DNA of 64,000 nucleotides. Origin: Paenibacillus sp. (GTDB taxonomy: Bacteria; Bacillota; Bacilli; Paenibacillales; YIM-B00363). Made by a program: the position numbers and the translations under genes. Positions 26,621 through 35,549 of this stretch are shown piece by piece (position 1 is the first letter of the stretch; each line of letters begins with the position of its first letter). The stretch is from the NCBI RefSeq assembly GCF_031177825.1, contig NZ_JAPSKE010000003.1:310001-374000 (forward strand), written 5' to 3'. The notes beneath the pieces were generated by a model that saw nothing but the letters and a program-made list of their open reading frames with translations, made no database searches and had not been told where the DNA came from.

Positions 26621-27364
26621 TTATTGCGCAGCCGGGGCAACCGTTTCTTTCGATCCGACGAGGAGAATGTACCCCAAGTGTTCGGCGGATTCCCCCATGA
26701 TTGCATTGTATTTGTTGGTAACTTCCCATAAGTCGACGTCGAATAGGGAGCCCGCGTCGACTTGTTGGTGTTCATCCCGGTGATTCGATTGCTGTACGAT
26801 TCCTGTCGGGAACGGGAAAGGGCCGTCGATATGAAAAGGGCGAAACCCCGCGTTCCGTACTTCGGCGGTCCAATCCTCGGTATCCCAAAGCTTCGATATT
26901 CCATAAAATCGAGCGATCGCATCGTGGGCTTCCGGCGGCATGGAGCTTCGACGGACCATCTCTCTGTCGAATAATCGCCCCCCTCCCCGCAAGACCCGAT
27001 AATACTCCCGCAGGGCTTGGGCGGTATCGGTAAAGATCGAGACGGATTCGACGAGGACGACGTCGAACGATCGGTCGGGGAACGGGAGAGCCGTCGCGTC
27101 GCCGATCCTAAATTCGACCGGAAGCTTTTCTTGTTCGGCTCGAGCTTTCGCCTTCGCGATCATATCCGGACGGATGTCTATTCCTGTGACTCGATGACCT
27201 TGCGCGGCCGCGTAACAAGCCGTTCTCCCCGTGCCGCAACCGACTTCCAGCACCTTGGAACCGGCGGGAAGCGGGTACGATCTCAACTGCTTCACGGTTT
27301 CCGCGAAACCTCCGGGATGGGCGTCGCCGATCCCTAACCTCGCCAACATCTCTAGGTACTCCAT
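26621..27364 (-). CDS. Class I SAM-dependent methyltransferase
   Basis: 247 residues. Motif I is VLEVGCGTGRTACYAA (about 38-53), followed by the acidic residue in GIDIRPDMI that binds the SAM ribose, then GDATALPFPDRSFDVVL (about 87-103). These define a Methyltransf_11/25-type fold. A good AAGGAGG stands upstream. The C-terminal third (DTEDWTAEVRNAGFRPFHIDGP) is typical of small-molecule methyltransferases of unknown substrate. The end lies next to the 26581-26608 hairpin. Confidence 0.88.
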   Translation of the reverse strand: MEYLEMLARLGIGDAHPGGFAETVKQLRSYPLPAGSKVLEVGCGTGRTACYAAAQGHRVTGIDIRPDMIAKAKARAEQEKLPVEFRIGDATALPFPDRSFDVVLVESVSIFTDTAQALREYYRVLRGGGRLFDREMVRRSSMPPEAHDAIARFYGISKLWDTEDWTAEVRNAGFRPFHIDGPFPFPTGIVQQSNHRDEHQQVDAGSLFDVDLWEVTNKYNAIMGESAEHLGYILLVGSKETVAPAAQ

Positions 27365-27384
27365 GGCGTATCGAACCTCCTTCC

Positions 27385-28008
27385 TTAAGAACGATGACCC
27401 CGATATGGCGAGCGTCGCGGAGGGGAAGGATAGCGTCGGTGTTGCGGATGAGTCTGCCGGGGCGCATATTCATTAGGTTTACAATCCGCGTAGGGTCCGA
27501 TATACGTCGACGGCTTCACCGGTTCGACGGCTGCTTTCCATGTCTTTTCGTCGATACAGTACGTGTGCGCCATAACATTCGCGGGCGTGAACTTCAAAAG
27601 ATCCGATCCTAAAATCGCCTCGGGCGTCGGCGCGTTGAAGATGGCTAACAGATGGGTGTCGTCGGCCGTTGCGGTTTCATAATGCCACCAAGCTTGCGGA
27701 ACGTTAGCTACTTGGCCGGGGGCAATCGAGTAAGTGAGGATTTGCTTGGTGAACGGGTTCAGCATGGAGACCGCTGCCGCACCTGAAATGCAGTAGACTA
27801 ACTCGGCGGCGTTCTGATGATAGTGAGGCTCTACGACGTTACCGGTACTCAAATAGATGTCCAAGAGAGACACGTTATCCAATGTGTTTAATTGTTGGAC
27901 GCCTAAAACGTTAATGAGGTTGTCGTCGTTCTTCTTAAACAATGGGCTGTCGTTCACGTCAAACGTGAATTGAGCGGACGGAGATGCATAATTTATCGAA
28001 TCGGTCAT
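27385..28008 (-). CDS. Cupin-domain protein
   Basis: 207 residues containing one cupin barrel. Motif 1 is VVEPHYHQNAAELVYCISGAAAV (His, His, Glu metal ligands) and motif 2 is GQVANVPQAWWHYE with the distal His; the organisation resembles oxalate-decarboxylase-type single cupins. The last 30 residues (QTHPQHRRYPSPPRRSPYRGHRS) are Pro/Arg-rich and unlike the rest, so the C-terminus may have been extended by a frameshift. The enzymatic activity cannot be told from sequence. Confidence 0.8.
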   Translation of the reverse strand: MTDSINYASPSAQFTFDVNDSPLFKKNDDNLINVLGVQQLNTLDNVSLLDIYLSTGNVVEPHYHQNAAELVYCISGAAAVSMLNPFTKQILTYSIAPGQVANVPQAWWHYETATADDTHLLAIFNAPTPEAILGSDLLKFTPANVMAHTYCIDEKTWKAAVEPVKPSTYIGPYADCKPNEYAPRQTHPQHRRYPSPPRRSPYRGHRS

Positions 28009-28147
28009 GATCCTTCCTTCGCCTCGTTCCGTAAGCTATTCGCAATACATGGGCATCTTATGCGCTAGAATCTCGTTCGGTACATATTTCGAAGCGCGGA
28101 TAAAAAAGAGGCCGACCGAACGTGCCGGTCGCCCCCTTTCGCTGCAT

Positions 28148-28702
28148 CTATTCGTTGCGCAGCAAGGCTTCGATTTCCGTTTCCATGTCGAGCGGATCCG
28201 TCGTCGCTTCGAATCGCTTCACTACGTTACCTTGCGGATCGATCAGAAACTTCGTGAAATTCCACTTGATCGAATCGCCGATCATATATTCCGGATGACG
28301 CTCGTGAATGAGCATCGTCAATATTTTCGCTACCGAATGAGACATATTGAAGCCTTCGAACGGCTTGGACCCGGCCAAATACGTAAACAGCGGATGCGCG
28401 CCTTCGTCGCGAACCTTCACCTTCCGAAACATCGGGAACGTAACGTTGTAATTTAACGTGCAGAACGTATGGACCTCTTCGTCCGTCCCGGGCTCTTGGT
28501 CGGCGAACTGATTGCAGGGGAAGCCTAAAATTTCGAAGCCTCGATCGTTGTAGCGTTCATACAAGCGCTGCAGGTCCGCATACTGAAACGTAAACCCGCA
28601 ACGGCTGGCGACGTTGACGATCAGCACCGTCTTCCCCTTGTATTCTTCCAACGACGTCGGCGTTCCGTCCATCTTCGTCGCCGCATAATGATAGATGCTC
28701 AT
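28148..28702 (-). CDS. Glutathione peroxidase family thiol peroxidase
   Basis: 184 residues, AGGAGG upstream. The active-site motif is NVASRCGFTFQY with Cys35, the Cys rather than selenocysteine form. FPCNQF and WNFTKFLIDPQGNVVKRF, which carry the catalytic Gln/Trp/Asn environment, are all present. In Gram-positive bacteria such enzymes (BsaA type) reduce hydroperoxides, usually with thioredoxin instead of glutathione. It appears to be transcribed alone. Confidence 0.93.
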   Translation of the reverse strand: MSIYHYAATKMDGTPTSLEEYKGKTVLIVNVASRCGFTFQYADLQRLYERYNDRGFEILGFPCNQFADQEPGTDEEVHTFCTLNYNVTFPMFRKVKVRDEGAHPLFTYLAGSKPFEGFNMSHSVAKILTMLIHERHPEYMIGDSIKWNFTKFLIDPQGNVVKRFEATTDPLDMETEIEALLRNE

Positions 28703-28850
28703 GGGATGACCTCCTCGAATGTATTTGAAATCATAAGGTCATCGGAACGAATTTTCAATTCACATTCGCGCGTTTCAATCGCATAAAACAAGGCGACATG
28801 AGGGATTCTTCTCGAGTACCACCAATTTCCGAACAAAGGAGTCGTCACCC

Positions 28851-29072
28851 ATGGCGAGACCCGATAGCCGAACCGAGAACGTCGACAGACTGAACAAGCA
28901 CGCGAAAAACACGATCGAGAAGTTGAACGAAGCGCAGGAGTATTTACAGGAGCACGCGGACGAGCTGTCCCCGGGGGAAGCCTCGGCGATCCGTGCGAAG
29001 AACGAGCGTCGCCGCTCGAACATCGAGGCGCTCGAAGGGGAAATCAAGGAAGAACGGCGGGTAGAGAAGTAA
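28851..29072 (+). CDS. tlp: Small acid-soluble spore protein Tlp
   Basis: 73 residues, charged and helical, starting MARPDSRTENVDRLNKHAKNTIEKLNEAQEYL and continuing IRAKNERRRSNIEALEGEIKEE, which is the diagnostic Tlp pattern (thioredoxin-like in name only). An AAAGGAG ribosome site precedes the ATG. Tlp is made in the forespore under sigma-G and degraded at germination. A strong terminator follows 20 nt after the stop. It is a reliable marker that the organism forms endospores. Confidence 0.92.
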   Translation: MARPDSRTENVDRLNKHAKNTIEKLNEAQEYLQEHADELSPGEASAIRAKNERRRSNIEALEGEIKEERRVEK

Positions 29073-29092
29073 CGAGTCCATCGGAAAACGAG

Positions 29093-29122
29093 GAAGGGGG
29101 CTGCGCGCCCCCTTCTTTTTTT
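29093..29122. terminator. Terminator between tlp and tgl
   Basis: GAAGGGGG pairs with CCCCCTTC around a short loop, followed by TTTTTTT on the plus strand. It ends tlp and may also act for the convergent tgl gene. Confidence 0.9.
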
Positions 29123-29131
29123 ACGTTCGCT

Positions 29132-29929
29132 TCAGAACCAGTATGCCCCCGCGCCGATGCGGGCTCGGAACGGCAAGCCGGGCGAACCGGGCGAGGGAGA
29201 CGGATGCTGCGCGTACGGCGCCAGCTTCATATAGGTAGGCCGCGTCGTCTGCGGCAGCAGGAACGCCGAACGGAACGCCCCGGGCCTGCGATGCTCGTTC
29301 AGCTTGGCGACGATCGCGTCGGCGGAGCGAATGCCGATTCCATGTCCGTAGTAGGAGTCGCCGCCCATGTAGATGACGTTCTCGCCCTGCCATTGCATCG
29401 TCGCCGGATCGACGTCCGGGTTGTCGAAGTACAAGCAATCGCCGGGGACGAATCGCGTGGAAGGAATCGTCGTGAGCCCGAGGTCCCGGTCGACGTTCCA
29501 GTGGAACAGCAGCGTATTCGCGAACAGCCGGTCGTACGCCGCGCCGCCGATCATGTCGAGCGCCGCTTTATAGAAGACGATCACGATCGCCGTCGCGCAC
29601 TCGAACCCGTACACCGGACCGTTGTCGTAAATGTCGCGCAGCGCCTCCGACGGTTTCCGATCGCTCCGCAGCCGGAAAGCGCCGTTCGGCTCCCTCCGCC
29701 AATAGTCCTCGTTGCAGCGCGAATGCTCGAACGTCTCGAACCCGACGCCGCTGACGTTCAGCGCCCGGGCCGCTTCGAGCGTCGCCTCGCGCATCCGCAG
29801 CTCGAAGTCGAGGTCTCGTACGCTCGGATAAGCGCCGTTCGTCCGAGTGGCCAAAAGCGTCAGGAGCGCGAGCCGCGTCTCCGAGACGCCGGGCAGCGAG
29901 CTGCCGTCGGATTGCAATATATGAATCAT
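29132..29929 (-). CDS. tgl: Protein-glutamine gamma-glutamyltransferase (spore transglutaminase)
   Basis: 265 residues. It contains the bacterial Tgl core: SRCNEDYWRREPNGAFRLRSD, the catalytic Cys111 in VYGFECATAIVIVFYKA, the catalytic Glu in the same strand (E110), and YFDNPDVDPATMQWQGENVIYMG with the active His in YYGHGIGI. Tgl forms epsilon-(gamma-glutamyl)lysine cross-links between coat proteins such as GerQ. A GAGGTGA ribosome site precedes the ATG. Length is close to the ~245 residues of the B. subtilis enzyme, with a longer C-terminal tail. Confidence 0.93.
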   Translation of the reverse strand: MIHILQSDGSSLPGVSETRLALLTLLATRTNGAYPSVRDLDFELRMREATLEAARALNVSGVGFETFEHSRCNEDYWRREPNGAFRLRSDRKPSEALRDIYDNGPVYGFECATAIVIVFYKAALDMIGGAAYDRLFANTLLFHWNVDRDLGLTTIPSTRFVPGDCLYFDNPDVDPATMQWQGENVIYMGGDSYYGHGIGIRSADAIVAKLNEHRRPGAFRSAFLLPQTTRPTYMKLAPYAQHPSPSPGSPGLPFRARIGAGAYWF

Positions 29930-30078
29930 ATTTCACCTCATTCCGCGTGGTTACCCACATCTTATTCCGCGAAACGGGAGATGCGCCCCCTTTTCCTGCA
30001 AAACCCGGTATAATAGAGAGGAATTCGAAATCATCGCATCGAAACATATCATGCAGAGAGACGTTAGGAGGAGAGAAC

Positions 30079-30807
30079 ATGAAGAACGAAATTATTGCGC
30101 ATCGGGGCTGGTCCGCCGAGGCGCCGGAAAATACGTTGGCCGCGTTCCGGAAGGCGCTCGACGCCCCGTACGTAGCCGGATTGGAGCTTGACGTACAGCT
30201 GTCGAAGGACGGCGTGCCGGTCGTCATTCACGACTTCACGCTGCAGCGGACGACGAACGGAACCGGGCTCGTGAAGGACAAGACGCTGGCGGAGCTGAAG
30301 GCGCTCGACGCGGGGAGTTGGTTCGGCGACGCGTTCCGAGGCGAGCCGATTCCGACGCTGGCGGAGGCGTTGGCGTTCGCTAAAGGGCGCGGGACGGTGA
30401 ACATCGAGCTCAAGACGGCGGGTCATATGTACCCCGGATTGGCGGAGGCCGCGGTGAAGGTCATCCGGGAAGCCGGGATGGAGAAAGACGTCTACTTCAC
30501 GTCGTTCGATCATCTGGTGATGTTGGAGGCGAAGTCGATCGCCCCGGACATTCGGACGGGACTCCTTGTAGGCGGCCGTCCGATCGCAATGAAATACCAG
30601 TTCGAGGCGACCGGCGCGGACGTGCTGTCGATCGCGTACCCCTACATTACGCCGGAGCTCGTGAAGGAGACGAAGGAGCTCGGCATCGGGCTGTTCGCCT
30701 GGACGATCGACGACGTCGAACGGATTCGCGCCGTCGCGGCGCTCGATTCCTCCATCGCCATCTGCACGAACCGTCCGGATCGGGCGCGCGAAGCGCTCGG
30801 CATCTAA
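30079..30807 (+). CDS. Glycerophosphodiester phosphodiesterase
   Basis: 242 residues from an ATG behind TTAGGAGGAG; the frame extends upstream without a better signal. Catalytic motifs are clear: IIAHRGWSAEAPENT (His and Arg of the active site, residues 5-19), ELDVQLSKDGVPVVIHDFTLQRTTNGTG with the metal-binding Glu/Asp/His, and FAWTIDD near the end. No signal peptide, so cytoplasmic. It releases glycerol-3-phosphate from deacylated phospholipids such as glycerophosphoglycerol. Confidence 0.93.
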   Translation: MKNEIIAHRGWSAEAPENTLAAFRKALDAPYVAGLELDVQLSKDGVPVVIHDFTLQRTTNGTGLVKDKTLAELKALDAGSWFGDAFRGEPIPTLAEALAFAKGRGTVNIELKTAGHMYPGLAEAAVKVIREAGMEKDVYFTSFDHLVMLEAKSIAPDIRTGLLVGGRPIAMKYQFEATGADVLSIAYPYITPELVKETKELGIGLFAWTIDDVERIRAVAALDSSIAICTNRPDRAREALGI

Positions 30808-30841
30808 CGTTGCCTTCGATGAACGGAAGGAGCACGAGGCC

Positions 30842-31216
30842 TTGACGAAAATCATGCTGGCGGACGATGAACCCGCGCTTCGCTTCCTAATTACGGAGAC
30901 GTTGGCCGAAGAAGGCTACGGTGTGAAAGAGGCGGAGGACGGGCGGGAAGCGGTGCGTCTCCTGCAATCCGAGTCGTTCGACGTCGTCATCTTGGATTAC
31001 ATGATGCCGGAGCTGACCGGCGTCGAAGTGTGCGAATGGCTGCGTCGAACCGACGGGGACAACCGGGATAAACCGGTCATTCTCCTTACGGCGAAGGCGC
31101 AGCAGAAGGATAAGGATCAAGCGATCGCCGCAGGCGCGACCGAATACATGATCAAGCCGTTCAGCCCGCTGCAGCTGCTCGAGCTCGTCGATCGCCTCGC
31201 GGGCGGGGCGCGGTAG
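30842..31216 (+). CDS. Stand-alone CheY-like response regulator
   Basis: 124 residues, only a receiver domain: acidic pair in MLADDEPALRF, phosphoacceptor Asp near residue 52 in VVILDYMMPELTGVE, Thr in LLTAKAQQ and Lys in YMIKPFSP. TTG start. It ends 3 nt before the large sensor kinase gene, so the two are co-transcribed and probably form part of a phosphorelay; no DNA-binding output is present. Confidence 0.92.
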   Translation: MTKIMLADDEPALRFLITETLAEEGYGVKEAEDGREAVRLLQSESFDVVILDYMMPELTGVEVCEWLRRTDGDNRDKPVILLTAKAQQKDKDQAIAAGATEYMIKPFSPLQLLELVDRLAGGAR

Positions 31217-31219
31217 CCT

Positions 31220-34108
31220 GTGGATTGGCTGAAGGGGAAGGACAAGCTCGGCCGCCGTGCGAATCGACGCATCTATGGAACGGTGTTCGCGCTGATCGCG
31301 TGCGTCGTTGCGTTAGGGACGATCGCCGGCGGCGAGCTGCGGCGCACCGGGCGGGAGATCGAGGCCGGCTTCGGCGAGCAGCAGGCGCTCGAGGAGCTTC
31401 AGGTGCAATTCGACCGCGTCGTGATGAACGTGCGAGGGTATATCGCTTACGGCAATACCGGCTTCCTGCAGGACGTGGAGTTGGAGCGCGTTCGATTCGA
31501 GAATCGGCTGGCGACGGCGGCTCCCGATGCGGCGGCGGCGGATGAGATCGCGACGCTCTGGCGGGAGTACGACGGCTTGATCGACGAGGCTGTCGGATAT
31601 AAGGCCGCAGGAGACGCGGTGGCGCTGTCGGCGTTGTCGCGGGAGCGGACGACGCCGGTGATCGACCGCATCGACGCCTTGATCGGGGAGCTCCGCTCCG
31701 AGAAGGAGAAGGAGCTCCGCGGCTTGCTGGAGGAGAGCCGCCGGGTGTCCGAGCGGTTGATCTGGGGCGTCCTGGTTTTCGCGGTGGTCATGTTCGGATG
31801 GGTCGCCGCGTCGCTTCACCGCTTCTTCCAAACCTCCGTCGTCCAGCCGCTTTCCGTCCTAGGCCGATCCTTCGAACAATTGGGCCGCGGCGTCCCCGCC
31901 CGCCTCCCGGAGGATTACCGGGACGACGAGATCGGCGCGGTGTACCGCGGCTTCAACTTTATGACCGGCGAGCTCGAGCGGCGCCAAGACGAGCTGGAGC
32001 AGAGCAACGCGGAGCTCGCCGCGCAGCGGGACGAGCTGGAGGCCCAGAACGAAGAAATTACGGCGCAGCAGGAAGAGCAAGAGCGGACGCTGCGCCAGCT
32101 GACGGAGCGAGAGCGGGATCTGGAGCTGTTAACCCGCTATCAGGAGCGGCTTACGGGCTTCACGGAGATGGAGACGTTCCTCGAAGCCGGCGTCTCGGCC
32201 ATGCTGAACGCGCTCGGACTGGACGCGGCGCTCGTCGTGCACCGGCCGGCGGGGGGAAGCGACGCGCGGTTGCTGTATGCCGTCGGTTACCCGGCGACGC
32301 GCGCGGACCTGGAGGACGGGCAAGGGCGGTTGTACGGTCCCGCGGACCGCGTCTTCAAAGAGCGTAAGATCCTGACGCAGCGCCGCCCGGTCGCCGGGGA
32401 CGAACGGGGACTGCATCGATGCTATGAAGAAGCCGTGGATCATTACTGCCCGCTGCTCGACGACGAGCTCGCCCCGATCGGCTTCCTGCTCCTCACGGGG
32501 TACGGAAGCAAGTCGGCCGAGCCGGCGTATCTTCGCGTGATCGCCGGCGTCGCGAAGCAGTTCTCCATCGCGTTCCATGCGCAGCTGCTGAACGAAGATC
32601 GGCGGCGCCAAGCGGCGGAGCTGGAGACGCTCAACGTCGAGCTGGAGCACGAACAACAGCGTCTTCGTTCGCAGCGCGACCTCGTCGAGGGGATCGTGCA
32701 GTCGATCCACGAAGGCTTGATCATGTGCGATTACGGCATCATTCGTTTCGCGAATCCGACGGCCGAAGCGTTCTTCGGCATGGCGGCGAATCGCGGCGCC
32801 GCGGTCGCCCAGTTCTGCGAGCGGCTGGAGCGGGGCAGCGACGGCACGCTGACGGGCTTGCCCCGGAAGCTGACGGCGCTGCAGGAGGGCGCGGCGGAAG
32901 AGCTCCACGCGCGCTTCTCGTTCCGGCGGGACGAAGACTCGGCGCTGCGGCACTTCGAGCTGCATGCGAACGTCTTGGCGTCCGGCGCGTCGAAGCGGCA
33001 GCTGCTGCTCGTCTTCCGCGACCGGACGGAAGAAGAGAAGGCGGACGAAGCGAAGAATGAATTCGTCAGCATCGTCTCGCACGAGCTGCGGACGCCGCTG
33101 TCGAGCATTATGGGTTTCATGGAAATTTTGCTCCACCGCGAAGTGGCGAAGGAGAAGCAGCGGAAGTACTTGGAGACGGTATACAAGGAGTCGCAGCGGT
33201 TGTCCCACTTGATCGGAGACTTCCTGGATTTGCAGCGCATGGAGTCCGGGAAGCAGACGTATCGCCTGATGCCGGTCGCGGTGGAGCCTTGGATTCGAGA
33301 GCTGGTCGAAGGCTGGAAGGGACAGTGGCCGCATCGGATCGAGCTGCGGCTCGAGACGGACGCGCCTTACGTCGTCGGGGACGCCGACCGGCTGACGCAA
33401 GTGATGCACAATTTGATCAGCAACGCGATGAAATATTCGCCGGGACAGGATCGGATCGTCGTACGGGTGCGAACCGAAGGGGACCGGTGCGTGATCGACG
33501 TGACCGACTTCGGGCTCGGCATTCCGGAGGAAGCGAAGCCGAAGCTGTTCACGAAGTTTTACCGGGTCGACAATTCGGATCGACGGCAGATCGGCGGCAC
33601 GGGTCTTGGCTTGTCGGTCGTGAAGGAGATCGCGGAGGCGCACGACGGAGCGCTGAGCTTCGTCTCGGAGCTGGGGGCGGGCAGCACGTTCACGGTGTCG
33701 CTGCCGCTGTACGAGGTGCCGTCCGTGACGGGCAGCGTCGTCGTCGTCGAGGACGACGCGAACGCGTCGGGCCTCATCGCCGTCGCGTTCGAGAAGCTGG
33801 GGCTGTCGATTCGGCCGTTCGCGACTGCGGAGGCGGCGGCGCTCGCCCTGCGGCGTTCGAGCGCCGATGCGCGCCCGGCGCTGTGCATCGTCGACGTGCA
33901 GCTCGGCGGCCGGCAATCCGGCTGGGACTTCCTCGCGGAAATCCGGGAGGCGCCGGCGGCGCAGGACGTCCCGATCGTCTTGACGACGGTGCTCGATCCG
34001 CCGCAAGGCTTCCGCGAGACGCCGAGGATGCGCTACTTGCGCAAGCCGTTCACGGTGGAACGGCTGCTGCAGGTGGCGAAGCAGGCGCTCGACGGAGAGC
34101 CGCTGTAA
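31220..34108 (+). CDS. Hybrid sensor histidine kinase (CHASE3-HAMP-GAF-PAS-HK-REC)
   Basis: 962 residues, GTG start. TM1 about 16-36; extracellular helical CHASE3-like region to about 175 (LEELQVQFDRVVMNVRGYIAYGNT); TM2 about 180-203; HAMP; a coiled coil with LEQSNAELAAQRDELEAQ; a GAF-like domain about 310-440; a PAS-like domain about 490-590; HisKA with the phosphoacceptor in SIVSHELRTPLSS near 622; HATPase with DFGLGIPEEAKPKLFTKFYR and GGTGLGLSVV; and a C-terminal receiver with Asp in CIVDVQLGG near 892. It is co-transcribed with the small response regulator. The signal is unknown. Confidence 0.93.
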   Translation: MDWLKGKDKLGRRANRRIYGTVFALIACVVALGTIAGGELRRTGREIEAGFGEQQALEELQVQFDRVVMNVRGYIAYGNTGFLQDVELERVRFENRLATAAPDAAAADEIATLWREYDGLIDEAVGYKAAGDAVALSALSRERTTPVIDRIDALIGELRSEKEKELRGLLEESRRVSERLIWGVLVFAVVMFGWVAASLHRFFQTSVVQPLSVLGRSFEQLGRGVPARLPEDYRDDEIGAVYRGFNFMTGELERRQDELEQSNAELAAQRDELEAQNEEITAQQEEQERTLRQLTERERDLELLTRYQERLTGFTEMETFLEAGVSAMLNALGLDAALVVHRPAGGSDARLLYAVGYPATRADLEDGQGRLYGPADRVFKERKILTQRRPVAGDERGLHRCYEEAVDHYCPLLDDELAPIGFLLLTGYGSKSAEPAYLRVIAGVAKQFSIAFHAQLLNEDRRRQAAELETLNVELEHEQQRLRSQRDLVEGIVQSIHEGLIMCDYGIIRFANPTAEAFFGMAANRGAAVAQFCERLERGSDGTLTGLPRKLTALQEGAAEELHARFSFRRDEDSALRHFELHANVLASGASKRQLLLVFRDRTEEEKADEAKNEFVSIVSHELRTPLSSIMGFMEILLHREVAKEKQRKYLETVYKESQRLSHLIGDFLDLQRMESGKQTYRLMPVAVEPWIRELVEGWKGQWPHRIELRLETDAPYVVGDADRLTQVMHNLISNAMKYSPGQDRIVVRVRTEGDRCVIDVTDFGLGIPEEAKPKLFTKFYRVDNSDRRQIGGTGLGLSVVKEIAEAHDGALSFVSELGAGSTFTVSLPLYEVPSVTGSVVVVEDDANASGLIAVAFEKLGLSIRPFATAEAAALALRRSSADARPALCIVDVQLGGRQSGWDFLAEIREAPAAQDVPIVLTTVLDPPQGFRETPRMRYLRKPFTVERLLQVAKQALDGEPL

Positions 34109-34127
34109 GCGAGAGGGAGCGTTAGCG

Positions 34128-35033
34128 TTACCCCGCGAACCATTCGCCGCGGGCGATCAGGAAGCAGCGGCCGCCGACGACGATGTCGTAGGCGCCGTCG
34201 CTCTTCTTGGTTCCGCGCAGCGACAGGAGGGACGGGCGACCGACGGCGTACCCTTGCTCGGCGTGGAGCTCGAACGCGTCGCCGTACAGCCCGTGGCGCA
34301 GCAAGTACCCGATCAGCGCGCCGTTCGCGCTCCCGGTCGCCGGGTCCTCCGGGATGCCCAGCGTCTCGACGAACACGCGGACATGCAAGTCGTGTCCGGG
34401 CTCGACGGCTTCCCTCGCGAACGCTAGAATGGCCTTCGACTCGAGCGCTTGCGCGAGTTCGAGCTGCTTGTCCCGGTTCGGGCGAGCGGAGCGGAGCGCG
34501 TTCAGCGAACGAAGCGGCACGATGAGGGACGAGAGTCCCGTAGACACTTCTTGCACAGGCAGCGAGTCTTCGATATCGCCGGCGTCCACGCCCAGGACGT
34601 CGGCGATTCGCGTATGGGGGACTTTCGCGCCGAACGTCGGTTGGAGCTGGCGCATCCAGAGCCGATTCGGCGCTTCGGAGGCGTCGTCTCCGTACTCGAG
34701 CGCGACGTCGATCGGACCTACGCCGAGCCGCAGCGTCAGCGCGGCAATCGGCTCGCGGCTGCGGATGCGCTGCAGGACGTACGCCGTTCCCAGGGTCGGA
34801 TGGCCGGCGAACGGCAGCTCCGACTCGGGCGTGAAGATGCGGACGCGGTACGAGCCGTCGGCCTCGGGGGCGTTCGCGACGAAGGTCGTCTCGGAGAAGT
34901 TGACTTCCTTCGCGATGCGCTGCATCTCTTCGGAAGTCAGCCCGTCCGCGTCGAGGAAGACGGCGAGTTGGTTTCCGGCGTATTTCGATTCGGCGAATAC
35001 GTCTACGATATAATATGGCACGGTGAACGTCAT
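34128..35033 (-). CDS. PhzF-family isomerase
   Basis: 301 residues from an ATG behind AAAGGGG. The first domain starts VPYYIVDVFAESKYAGNQLAVFLDA with the catalytic Glu in NFSETTFV near residue 45; the second has EDPATGSANGALIGYLLRHG, both diagnostic for PhzF/diaminopimelate-epimerase-fold proteins. Most members outside phenazine clusters have unknown substrates. The frame reaches 35084 but lacks a start signal there. It is convergent with the hybrid kinase gene. Confidence 0.9.
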   Translation of the reverse strand: MTFTVPYYIVDVFAESKYAGNQLAVFLDADGLTSEEMQRIAKEVNFSETTFVANAPEADGSYRVRIFTPESELPFAGHPTLGTAYVLQRIRSREPIAALTLRLGVGPIDVALEYGDDASEAPNRLWMRQLQPTFGAKVPHTRIADVLGVDAGDIEDSLPVQEVSTGLSSLIVPLRSLNALRSARPNRDKQLELAQALESKAILAFAREAVEPGHDLHVRVFVETLGIPEDPATGSANGALIGYLLRHGLYGDAFELHAEQGYAVGRPSLLSLRGTKKSDGAYDIVVGGRCFLIARGEWFAG

Positions 35034-35135
35034 GGCGAAGACCCCTTTTCCCCGATGGAGTTGTGTAGGATTGGCAGTGTTCATCGCATTATAACCCAGT
35101 CATCGTGTACAATGGAACAAAGGAGCGTGGAAACG

Positions 35136-35549
35136 ATGAACAGACGGTTTTTCACTCCGCGTGAAGCGAACGAGCTTCTCCCCTTTATTCGCGAAGACAT
35201 CGAACGCTTGCAGAAGACGAAGCGCGAGTTCGTGGAGATCGCATTGAAGCTGCGCGAGATGCGTATTACCCATGAGCAAGCTTCGAAGGAGCCGCCGGAA
35301 GACGATTTGTTTCAGATGGAAGCGAGCATGGAGTTTTTGCAAATGGAGGCGAAGACGTTGTCCGACAGCATTCGGCTCAAGGGCGCCGAGCTGAAGGACG
35401 TGGATCACGGTCTGGTCGACTTCCCCGCTAGGATCAATGGAGAAGAGGTATTGCTTTGTTGGAGACAAGGAGAGGAACGCATCGAATTTTATCACGGACG
35501 GGACGACGGCTTTCGCGGTCGGCGTCCGATTCCCGAAGGATTGGAATAG
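35136..35549 (+). CDS. DUF2203 family protein
   Basis: 137 residues starting NRRFFTPREANELLPFIREDIERLQKTKREFVEI, a helical N-terminus, and ending in a small beta domain GLVDFPARINGEEVLLCWRQGEERIEFYHGRDDGFRGRRPI. The end motif (cysteine-Trp plus WHxxxxGF-like FYHGRDDGFRGR) is the conserved family signature. Function unknown. The downstream CopC/CopD gene as drawn starts inside this gene, in another frame. Confidence 0.85.
   Translation: MNRRFFTPREANELLPFIREDIERLQKTKREFVEIALKLREMRITHEQASKEPPEDDLFQMEASMEFLQMEAKTLSDSIRLKGAELKDVDHGLVDFPARINGEEVLLCWRQGEERIEFYHGRDDGFRGRRPIPEGLE

Noticed and set aside
32129..34006. Long minus-strand open frame (about 625 codons)
   Set aside because: It lies wholly opposite the hybrid kinase gene, is Arg/Pro-rich and has no recognisable domain; long antisense frames are expected in GC-rich DNA.
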